In this document: positions 1 through 5,280 of the stretch, piece after piece
Layout of the letters: each line of letters begins with the position of its first letter
Position numbering within the stretch: the first letter of the stretch is position 1
Position numbers and translations under genes: made by a program
Notes under the pieces: generated by a model
Database searches by the model: none
Seen by the model: the letters and a program-made list of their open reading frames with translations, nothing else
What the model was told of the DNA's origin: nothing
Origin: Candidatus Coatesbacteria bacterium RBG_13_66_14
Lineage (GTDB): Bacteria; RBG-13-66-14
DNA: 7,426 bases
Assembly: GCA_001774505.1 (NCBI GenBank)
Contig: MFAF01000018.1
Location: 3,144-10,569, forward strand
Direction: 5' to 3'

Positions 1-859
1 TCTTTCCCTCGGATATTGCGTTCACGGCCGCCCAGCCGAGGCGCGCCGCCAGGTTCCTGTCGTAGGAGGTGGGCGCGCCGCCGCGTTGCAGATGGCCGAG
101 CACCGTGGCCCGGCACTCGATGCCGGTTATTGATTCCAGTTCCCCGGCGATGGCCTCGGCCCGACCTGCCCCCTCGGCGCAGATGACCACGGCCGATTTC
201 TTCCGGGAGCGCTTCAGATTGAAGGTCAACCGTTCGGCCAGCGGCGGCAGTTCGGCGCTTTCCGGCACCTCGGGCACCATGGCCGCTTCGGCTCCGCCGG
301 CCAGCGCCACTTCCAGGGCGATGGCCCCCGAGGAGCGTCCCATGACCTCGACGACGAAAATCCGGTGATGGCTGTCGGCGGTCTGGCGGAGCTTGTCCAC
401 GGCGTCGAGGGCCGTGTTCACCGCGGTGTCGAAGCCGACGGAGTTGTCGGTGCCGAAGACGTCGTTGTCTATGGAGGCGGGCACGACGACGACCTTGAGC
501 TTGGACTCCCGGGCCACGTCGTGGGCTCCGGCGGCGGACCCGTTGCCGCCGATGACCACCAGCCCCCCGATCCCCTTCTCCGCCAGGCGCCCGTAAGCCG
601 GTTTCCGGCACTTGGGGTCCAGGAACTCCTCCGAGCGCGAGGTGCCGAGGATGGTACCGCCGCGGTCTATTATCCCGCCCACGTCCCGGCTCTCGAGCTC
701 CTTGAATTTCCCCTTCAACAGGCCCTGATATCCGTCCGACACCCCGAAGACCCCGAGACCCCCATGGAGCGCCGTTCGGGTCACGGACCGGATGCAGGCG
801 TTCATCCCGGGGGAATCCCCGCCCGAGGTCAACACGGCGATTCTGGGTTCTTCCCCCAT
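1..859 (-). CDS. pfkA: 6-phosphofructokinase, 3' end cut by the window edge
   Basis: Phosphorylates fructose 6-phosphate to fructose 1,6-bisphosphate in the cytoplasm, the committing step of glycolysis. The minus-strand frame from the ATG at 859 stays open to the window edge for 286 residues. The family is usually about 320 residues, so only a C-terminal piece is missing. Visible motifs: TSGGDSPGMN at 11-20 (nucleotide-binding loop), LGTSR at 71-75, SIDND at 129-133 with D131 as the expected catalytic base, GFDTA at 142-146, MGR at 173-175 contacting the sugar phosphate, E229, and GHLQRGG at 255-261. R24 and R28 match the effector-site arginines of the E. coli enzyme. The usual GGDGS motif reads GGNGS at 104-108, replacing the Mg-binding aspartate with asparagine. 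The following Gly is kept, so this is not the GGDDT signature of pyrophosphate-dependent enzymes. The upstream Shine-Dalgarno is weak. The identification is secure; phosphoryl donor and allostery cannot be settled from sequence. Confidence 0.95.
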   Translation of the reverse strand, partial: MGEEPRIAVLTSGGDSPGMNACIRSVTRTALHGGLGVFGVSDGYQGLLKGKFKELESRDVGGIIDRGGTILGTSRSEEFLDPKCRKPAYGRLAEKGIGGLVVIGGNGSAAGAHDVARESKLKVVVVPASIDNDVFGTDNSVGFDTAVNTALDAVDKLRQTADSHHRIFVVEVMGRSSGAIALEVALAGGAEAAMVPEVPESAELPPLAERLTFNLKRSRKKSAVVICAEGAGRAEAIAGELESITGIECRATVLGHLQRGGAPTSYDRNLAARLGWAAVNAISEGK

Positions 860-931
860 GTGACCCCGAAGAGGGATGTCCGGTCCTAAGCGTCCGTCGG
901 GAGCGGTTTTCGGCCCCCTTCGTCGGGGGAA

Positions 932-960
932 AGATTAGCACACCGTTTCCACCTAGTCAA
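932..960 (-). promoter_or_regulatory. Probable sigma-70 promoter of pfkA
   Basis: On the minus strand a TTGACT -35 box (955-960) is followed after exactly 17 bases by TAATCT (932-937). A TG one base upstream of the latter makes it an extended -10. Transcription would start near 925 and leave a leader of about 65 bases before the pfkA ATG. The -35 matches consensus at 5 of 6 positions; the -10 is weaker. Confidence 0.55.
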
Positions 961-1009
961 CGTGAAGACGCCTCTCCACGCACAGGTGAAGCCTCCGGAA
1001 CCGAGCGCA

Positions 1010-1030
1010 GCGAGCTATGCCCCCGGCAAA
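1010..1030. repeat. 21-bp repeat, copy A
   Basis: The 21 bases here are identical to 7041-7061 in the same orientation; the core reads GAGCTATGCCCCCGGCAA. A second shared block, AACCGAGCG, lies just to the left in both places (999-1007 and 7018-7026). It is separated from the 21-mer by 2 bases here and by 14 bases in the other copy. This looks like a dispersed intergenic repeat with a variable middle. Confidence 0.7.
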
Positions 1031-1067
1031 TCGAACCGCGCCGGACGAACCGGCCCCTGCGCCGGCG

Positions 1068-1081
1068 TCGGGAGCTCCCGA
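1068..1081. promoter_or_regulatory. 14-bp perfect palindrome upstream of the mazG promoter
   Basis: TCGGGAGCTCCCGA is its own reverse complement and lies 27 bases upstream of the mazG -35 box. The position and symmetry would suit a dimeric regulator, but in such GC-rich DNA a palindrome of this size can also occur by chance. No regulator gene is adjacent. Confidence 0.3.
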
Positions 1082-1108
1082 AGCGATAAACCCATACCTG
1101 TCATCCGA

Positions 1109-1137
1109 TTGACAGTTCCAACGGACCCCCGTATACT
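1109..1137 (+). promoter_or_regulatory. Strong sigma-70 promoter of the mazG operon
   Basis: A perfect TTGACA (1109-1114) is followed by a 17-base spacer and TATACT (1132-1137), which matches the -10 consensus at 5 of 6 positions. The start of transcription would be near 1144, about 27 bases before the mazG GTG and upstream of its GAGGAG ribosome site. This is the best promoter match I found in the window. It probably drives mazG, the GT-C gene, tsaE and tsaB together. Confidence 0.8.
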
Positions 1138-1170
1138 TCACGGGCCGCCCCGACAACGAGGAGCGAAGCG

Positions 1171-1974
1171 GTGCAATCCTATGACCGGCTGCTCGACACC
1201 CTGAGAACCCTCCTCTCGCCGGGCGGGTGCGCCTGGGACGCCGAGCAGGACGTCCGCAGCATGGCCCGGTATCTGATCGAGGAAGCCTACGAATTCTACG
1301 ACGCGGTGGCGGAGGATAGTTCCACCGGGATCATCGAGGAGCTGGGCGACGTTCTGTACCTGGTGAGCTTCATCGGCCTGCTGGCTGAGCGCGACGGGAC
1401 CTTCACCCTGGACCGGGTCTGCGACGGCGCCGCGGAAAAAATGCGCCGCCGCCACCCCCACGTATTCGATCCCGAGGGGCCGCGGTTGGACGACGCCGAC
1501 GCCGTCATCCGCCACTGGGAGAAGGTGAAGCGCGGGGAGGCCGAGGAGCCGGTCGGGCTGCCGCTGAGCCGGGCGCTCGAGAAAATCCCCGTGGACACCC
1601 CGCCGCTCCTGCGGGCGGTCCGGGCTCAGGAAAAGGCGGCCCATTACCACTTCGACTGGCCCGAGGCCGGCGGCGTACTGGACAAGCTGGAGGAGGAGAC
1701 GGCCGAGCTCCGCCGGGCCGTGGAGGAGGGGCGGAGGGACCGTATCGCCGACGAGCTCGGCGACGTCCTTTTCTCCCTGGCCAACCTTGCCCGGTTCTTG
1801 AAAATAGACCCCGGACAGGCGCTAATCGGAACTATAAAGAAATTTCAGGACAGGCTCCGGTGGATGGAGACCCGATGCGCCGCCGAGGGCGGATCGCTGA
1901 CGGACTTGAACCTACCCGAACTCGAGGCCCTGTGGCAGAAGGCCAAGCTCCAGCGCGAAAACGACGCCTCCTGA
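1171..1974 (+). CDS. mazG: MazG nucleoside triphosphate pyrophosphohydrolase
   Basis: Hydrolyses NTPs to NMP and pyrophosphate in the cytoplasm, a house-cleaning role; in E. coli MazG also affects ppGpp levels. The 267 residues match the two-domain MazG length (E. coli 263). The N-terminal domain has CAWDAEQ at 20-26 (usual CPWDKEQ), the Mg-binding EEAYE at 37-41 and EELGD at 56-60, then RRRHPHVF at 92-99. The C-terminal domain repeats the pattern with EEETAE at 174-179 and DELGD at 194-198, followed by a helix ending near 231. Both metal-binding sets look intact. The GTG start is supported by GAGGAG (1158-1163) seven bases upstream and by the promoter at 1109-1137. The 3' end overlaps the next gene, and the MazG C-terminus there still resembles its family, so the overlap is real. 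Confidence 0.95.
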   Translation: MQSYDRLLDTLRTLLSPGGCAWDAEQDVRSMARYLIEEAYEFYDAVAEDSSTGIIEELGDVLYLVSFIGLLAERDGTFTLDRVCDGAAEKMRRRHPHVFDPEGPRLDDADAVIRHWEKVKRGEAEEPVGLPLSRALEKIPVDTPPLLRAVRAQEKAAHYHFDWPEAGGVLDKLEEETAELRRAVEEGRRDRIADELGDVLFSLANLARFLKIDPGQALIGTIKKFQDRLRWMETRCAAEGGSLTDLNLPELEALWQKAKLQRENDAS

Positions 1975-3848
1975 AATCCCCGGGGGCCCTCATCCTCCTC
2001 GTGGCGGCCGTCGCGGCCCTTGCGGGGATCGGCTACCATGCCCTCGGCGGCGGGCTGGACGACGGCGCCTACCTTCAACTCTCCTTCTCCGAGGGGCTCC
2101 TGGCCGGGGAGAGCTTCCGCGTCAACGTGGACGACCCCTCGAGCGACGCCACCGCCAACCCCCTACTGGTGGGGCTGCTGTCGGCGGGGCGCCTGGTTTT
2201 CGGTGAAGAGGTCGGGACGACCGCGGCCCAGGTGCTGGGCGTGATGATTCTGGTCGGCTTCGGTGTCTGCGCCTTCCTTCTGGCGACAAACCTCGGCGCC
2301 GAACCGATCGTCGCCTGCATCGCCGGACTGGCGGTGGCCCTCTCCCCCTCGGTCGTCACGGCGTCTTCCTCGCTGCAGCCCATCGCCTTCGACGCCCTTC
2401 TGTTGGTCATCGCCGTCATCGGCGTGCTGCGCGGCATCGGGACGCTAGCCATCGCCGCCGGCGCCCTCACCCTGACCAGCTACCCAGGCATGTTCGCCGG
2501 ACTGGCATTCGCCCTGGCCGTGCCGGCCATTGACGCCGTCAAGCGCAAGCAGTTGGAGAAACGCTACCTCCTGCTCCTGATCCCCTTCGCCCTGGCGGCG
2601 GCCCGGGCCGTGGGGGGGCCCATTCTCTTCGAATCCAACCCTTTGAGGGAGGTACTCGCCCCCCTCGCCCTCTCCGGCGCCCACGCCATGGAGCAGCGTA
2701 TCACGCTGGTGGCGGCGCTTCCGATTCGAATCTTCACCCTCCTGGGCGCCTCGGTTGTCGGTTTCCTGCTCGCCGCCGCCGCCTTCTCCCTCGCAGTCCC
2801 CAAGCTCAGGTGGCGGACCTCCCTGGCAGCGATCGTCATCTCCGTGGCGGTGACCTACCTCGTGATGCGGGGCGCGGAGCTCATGGTGCTGTGGGCGGCG
2901 CCCCTGGTGGTGGTCGCCGGCGTCACCTGGGGCGGCTCGTACTGGAAGGAACATAAAAAGGTCCGATTGTGGGTCACGGTGGGGGTGGCCCTGGCCTTCG
3001 TGGCGCCCCCGCTATTAACCTTCCCCCAGAGCGGGATCGAGGAAGGGGTACTGGACCTCTGCCGCCGCGTGCCCGAGATCCTGCCTCCCCGGACCGTCAT
3101 CGCCACCTCCCACCCCGGGGCCTACCGCTGCATCGCCGACGTCCCGGTGGTGGACCTCTCCGGCGCGCTCCCGCCGAAAATCTGCGAGGGTCCCCGCGAC
3201 CTGGCGGTGGTGCTCGAGAGCTGGGCTCACCGGGTACGAGTCCGCCGCCCGACCTACGTCGTGAGCGATGGGGTGAACATCGCCGATGTACGGTCAACCC
3301 CGCTTCTCGAGCGGGTATTCCCGGAGAACGACGGCCCCGACGCCCTCTGGCGCATAGACTGGGAGCCGCTGGAACGCCGGGAGGGACTCTGGAACCCCGG
3401 CGTGCTGGAAAGCATCGGCGCCGGGAGGCTCATCAACTGGCTCGACATCGGCGGCGGCGGAGAATTCACCGGAATCGTCAACATGGAGACTTACGGATCC
3501 GCCGATCTCGACTGGAAGCTGATCTGGCTGCCGGTGGATCTGTGGGGTCGCAGCACCACCCTCGCCGACACCTGCCGCGTCTGCAGGAACGCCGAGGCCG
3601 TCCGCGTTGACGTTCTCCTGCCGCCCCACACCCGCGTCGTCTGCCTGCGCCTGTACGTCGGAGGCGTCGCGGAACCGGAGTGCCGCGCCGAATCGGGCGC
3701 CTACTCGACCTTCTGCGATCTGACCCCGGAGTGCTGGACCGAGACGGCGGTCGGCGTTCCCAAATCGGCCCACAGACTGACCCTCACCTTCATGGGCCTG
3801 GGGACCGGGTCGGAACTCGGCCTCGGCGGCGTGTGGTTCTTCAACTAG
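1932..3848 (+). CDS. Polytopic membrane protein, GT-C glycosyltransferase-like, with a Cys-rich C-terminal domain
   Basis: I do not recognise a specific gene. From the GTG at 1932 the product is 638 residues. A basic stretch (ARKRR) precedes a first membrane helix at about 20-38. Next comes a loop with the acidic pair D43-D44 in the context GLDDGAYLQLSFSEGLLAG, then roughly nine further hydrophobic helices up to about residue 363. An acidic motif just after helix 1 and many helices are typical of GT-C enzymes, which transfer sugars from lipid-phosphate donors outside the membrane. Residues 366-638 form a soluble, probably extracytoplasmic domain with nine cysteines, including a CxxC at 548-551, and a beta-rich end. 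The start is uncertain: the frame is open back to 1860, and an ATG at 1875 has a good GGAG site but would overlap mazG by 100 bases. The GTG has GAGG four bases upstream and a 43-base overlap. Residues encoded before 1932 look like out-of-frame mazG. Substrate unknown. Confidence 0.72.
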   Translation: MAEGQAPARKRRLLKSPGALILLVAAVAALAGIGYHALGGGLDDGAYLQLSFSEGLLAGESFRVNVDDPSSDATANPLLVGLLSAGRLVFGEEVGTTAAQVLGVMILVGFGVCAFLLATNLGAEPIVACIAGLAVALSPSVVTASSSLQPIAFDALLLVIAVIGVLRGIGTLAIAAGALTLTSYPGMFAGLAFALAVPAIDAVKRKQLEKRYLLLLIPFALAAARAVGGPILFESNPLREVLAPLALSGAHAMEQRITLVAALPIRIFTLLGASVVGFLLAAAAFSLAVPKLRWRTSLAAIVISVAVTYLVMRGAELMVLWAAPLVVVAGVTWGGSYWKEHKKVRLWVTVGVALAFVAPPLLTFPQSGIEEGVLDLCRRVPEILPPRTVIATSHPGAYRCIADVPVVDLSGALPPKICEGPRDLAVVLESWAHRVRVRRPTYVVSDGVNIADVRSTPLLERVFPENDGPDALWRIDWEPLERREGLWNPGVLESIGAGRLINWLDIGGGGEFTGIVNMETYGSADLDWKLIWLPVDLWGRSTTLADTCRVCRNAEAVRVDVLLPPHTRVVCLRLYVGGVAEPECRAESGAYSTFCDLTPECWTETAVGVPKSAHRLTLTFMGLGTGSELGLGGVWFFN

Positions 3849-3854
3849 AAGGAG
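3849..3854 (+). promoter_or_regulatory. Perfect Shine-Dalgarno with no start codon at normal distance
   Basis: AAGGAG follows the stop codon of the membrane-protein gene directly and should serve tsaE. No ATG, GTG or TTG lies 5-12 bases downstream. Instead a 19-base hairpin begins one base later. If that hairpin is folded out, the effective distance to the codon at 3883 is about nine bases. Confidence 0.6.
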
Positions 3855-3855
3855 A

Positions 3856-3874
3856 CAAGGGGTTTAACCCCTTG
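3856..3874. repeat. Hairpin CAAGGGG-TTTAA-CCCCTTG between ribosome site and tsaE
   Basis: A perfect 7-bp stem with a 5-base loop that is itself partly self-complementary. No U-tract follows on either strand, so it is not an intrinsic terminator. It lies between the ribosome-binding site and the tsaE coding sequence and contains the in-frame TAA (3865-3867) that closes the tsaE frame upstream. It may be a small palindromic element inserted into the leader. Confidence 0.65.
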
Positions 3875-3882
3875 CCAAACAA

Positions 3883-4344
3883 ATCGAAAAACATTTAATA
3901 CTCCCCGACGAGGGTTCCACCGTCGCCCTGGGCGAGCGGATCGGAAACGCCTGCCGCGGCGGCGAGACCCTCCTTCTGACCGGGGAACTGGGCGCGGGGA
4001 AGACGACCCTCGTCCGCGGGGTGGCCCGGGGCCTGGGGATAACGCGGGGGGTGAGGAGCCCCACATTCCAGCTCCTGCGCGAGTATCACGGACGGTTGAC
4101 CTTCTACCACGCCGACCTGTACCGGTTCGAGCCCGGGGGTGACCCGGCGGCCGAGCTGGGCCTGGACGAGCTCCCCGGGCCGGGGGGCGTGCTGGCGGTG
4201 GAGTGGGCCGAACGCGGTATTTCAGACGTCGGCGGGCTGGCCATCGAGCTCGAGTTCGAGGGGACGGGGCGCAGGGCGGTCCTCACGACCACCGACGCGG
4301 GGCACCTGCACCTCTTGGCGGGAGTGGAAGGTTGGAACGTCTGA
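3883..4344 (+). CDS. tsaE: TsaE, tRNA threonylcarbamoyladenosine biosynthesis ATPase; start codon not canonical
   Basis: ATPase that works with TsaB and TsaD to make t6A37 on ANN-reading tRNAs. Counting from the codon at 3883, the product is 153 residues, the same as E. coli TsaE. It shows LPDEGSTVALGERI at 7-20 (family-like N-terminus), Walker A GELGAGKTT at 34-42, SPTF at 59-62, HADLYR at 76-81 and VEWAER at 106-111. The frame is closed by TAA at 3865-3867. The first ATG/GTG/TTG after it is the GTG at 4021, which lies beyond Walker A and would give an inactive 107-residue protein. I placed the start at ATC 3883 because it fits the family length and the Shine-Dalgarno if the intervening hairpin is looped out; ATA at 3898 is an alternative. 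A single-base error (ATC for ATG) would explain everything. The 3' end overlaps tsaB by 13 bases. Confidence 0.85.
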   Translation: MEKHLILPDEGSTVALGERIGNACRGGETLLLTGELGAGKTTLVRGVARGLGITRGVRSPTFQLLREYHGRLTFYHADLYRFEPGGDPAAELGLDELPGPGGVLAVEWAERGISDVGGLAIELEFEGTGRRAVLTTTDAGHLHLLAGVEGWNV

Positions 4345-4985
4345 TCGCCCTGGCCACGGCCACCCGACGGGGCGGCGCCGCTCTCTTCGAGAACGGCGAG
4401 CCCGTCGCGCTTCGGGAAATCGCGCCGCCCGAGACCGGCGGGGCGAGGCTCCTCTCCGCGGCGCGGGGCTGCCTGGAAGAGGCCGGCCTGACCTGGGAAA
4501 ATCTGACCGCCGTCGCCGTGGCCTTGGGACCCGGCTCCTTCACCGGTATCCGTGTGGGGCTGGCCACCGCCCTGGGCCTGGTGGAATCCCTCGGCTTGAA
4601 GCTCTTCGGGGTGGGCAGCCTGGACTGCGTCGCGCGGGGAGCCAGGGGTGAGCTGCGGGAACAAGAGATCGTTTGCGCCACCCTCCCGGCGGGCACCGGG
4701 CTATACTACGCGCAGCTCTTCCGAGACGGCGAGCCGCTCGGCGGGTGCGGGCTGGTCCCCGCGGACGAGCTCGGCGCGCGCTGCCCGGCCGTGGCGTACA
4801 TCGGCGCGGACCTCGACTTCTTGAAAAATCTCGCGAACCGAATCCTCCATCATCCCGACTGGGTGTCCCCGGTGCACCTGGGGACCCTGGCCTGGGAGCG
4901 GCTGGAACGGAATGAGGCGGACGATCCGGCGCGCATACGGCCGCTGTACGTCAAGCGCCCGGCGGCCCGGCCGACGCTGAGGTGA
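4332..4985 (+). CDS. tsaB: TsaB, tRNA threonylcarbamoyladenosine biosynthesis protein
   Basis: Non-catalytic ASKHA-fold partner that dimerises with TsaD in the t6A machine; 217 residues (E. coli 231). The key signature is LGPGSFTGIRVGLATALGL at 65-83. PLYVKRP at 204-210 matches the conserved C-terminal end of the family. The TTG start at 4332 has GGAG (4321-4324) seven bases upstream and overlaps the tsaE end by 13 bases, indicating translational coupling. The reading frame is open further upstream, but that part lies wholly inside tsaE in another frame. The first strand reads LIALATATRRGG where relatives have an IDTST-like motif. The usual DAR motif and the His of the H-x-x-R-L-L-P segment are also absent, so this copy is divergent. 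No rimI gene follows, although one often does. Confidence 0.9.
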   Translation: MERLIALATATRRGGAALFENGEPVALREIAPPETGGARLLSAARGCLEEAGLTWENLTAVAVALGPGSFTGIRVGLATALGLVESLGLKLFGVGSLDCVARGARGELREQEIVCATLPAGTGLYYAQLFRDGEPLGGCGLVPADELGARCPAVAYIGADLDFLKNLANRILHHPDWVSPVHLGTLAWERLERNEADDPARIRPLYVKRPAARPTLR

Positions 4986-5120
4986 GCGGAAAATCAGACG
5001 GTGACAGAGTGTCCACTCTCCCTTCGAAATGAGAAACATCAGCTCATGGTCTAGGGTCTGGGTTGAAGCCGCATTCCCCCTCTCCCTGTCGGAGCGGCGC
5101 ACAGACGTGGGCTACCTTAG

Positions 5121-5161
5121 AAAAAACGGGCCGACCTGAACGGCGCGCCGTCGGTCGGCCC
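5121..5161 (-). terminator. Nested hairpin followed by U6 on the minus strand
   Basis: GGGCCGACC (5128-5136) pairs with GGTCGGCCC (5153-5161), and the interior holds the palindrome ACGGCGCGCCGT (5140-5151). Read on the minus strand, the stem is followed by one base and then six T's (5126-5121), the form of an intrinsic terminator. No U-tract follows on the plus strand. It may be a backup for the rplI operon or a remnant of a palindromic repeat. Confidence 0.5.
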
Positions 5162-5212
5162 CTACGTCATCGCAGAGCACCCGACACGCCCATTGACGAA
5201 CAAGGCATAATA

Positions 5213-5249
5213 TGCAAAAACCCCGCCCTCGGGCGGGGTCGCTTTTTTT
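5213..5249. terminator. Bidirectional intrinsic terminator
   Basis: CCCCGCC (5221-5227), loop CTCG, GGCGGGG (5232-5238). On the plus strand it is followed by TCGC and seven T's (5243-5249), serving tsaB. On the minus strand it is followed directly by five T's (5220-5216), serving rplI. The position between two convergent operons fits. Confidence 0.85.
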
Positions 5250-5280
5250 AAAAAAAATCACGAGGAGGGTTCTTCCTCGT
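5250..5280 (-). terminator. Intrinsic terminator overlapping the end of rplI
   Basis: On the minus strand ACGAGGA (5280-5274) and TCCTCGT (5266-5260) form a 7-bp stem with a 7-base loop, followed by GA and eight T's (5257-5250). The last codons of rplI and the first base of its TGA stop lie in the hairpin. Ribosomes finishing rplI would disrupt it, which may explain why further terminators lie downstream. Confidence 0.55.

Larger units (their letters stand above)
860..1170. other. Divergent intergenic region between pfkA and mazG
   Basis: These 311 bases hold no convincing gene. They contain two back-to-back promoters, a short GC-rich inverted repeat (914-918 pairing with 925-929, near the predicted pfkA transcription start), a copy of a 21-bp repeat at 1010-1030, and a 14-bp palindrome at 1068-1081. 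Two small reading frames cross the region (953-1156 minus, 962-1204 plus). Their products are rich in Arg, Gly and Pro with no recognisable domain, so they are not called. Confidence 0.6.
4986..5257. other. Convergent intergenic region between tsaB and rplI
   Basis: These 272 bases carry no supportable gene. They include a short inverted repeat AGAGTG-TC-CACTCT at 5006-5019, a nested hairpin at 5128-5161 and a bidirectional terminator at 5213-5249. The stretch 5020-5120 shows nothing I recognise. The tsaB transcript would run about 230 bases past its stop before meeting a terminator with a plus-strand U-tract. Confidence 0.6.

Noticed and set aside
365..889. Long plus-strand reading frame opposite pfkA
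   Set aside because: It lies antisense to clear phosphofructokinase coding, and its product is low in recognisable motifs; it is a by-product of high GC.
2969..3610. 213-codon plus-strand frame inside the membrane-protein gene
   Set aside because: The product is almost entirely Arg, Pro and Gly, typical of a shifted frame in GC-rich DNA.
3856..3874. Terminator between the membrane-protein gene and tsaE
   Set aside because: No T-tract follows the hairpin on either strand, so intrinsic termination is unlikely.
4203..4331. Longer N-terminus for tsaB
   Set aside because: This part overlaps tsaE in another frame, is Arg/Gly-rich and unlike TsaB. The TTG at 4332 has a proper ribosome site and the expected family start.
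4104..4664. 186-codon minus-strand frame over tsaE and tsaB
   Set aside because: Antisense to two well-supported genes, with no family resemblance of its own.
5121..5190. Possible small structured RNA or tRNA
   Set aside because: The hairpin is strong but there is no cloverleaf, anticodon arm or TPsiC-like sequence; a minus-strand terminator explains it better.
5193..5214. TTGACG and CATAAT resembling a promoter before rplI
   Set aside because: The boxes are only about seven bases apart, and nothing on the plus strand downstream would be expressed.
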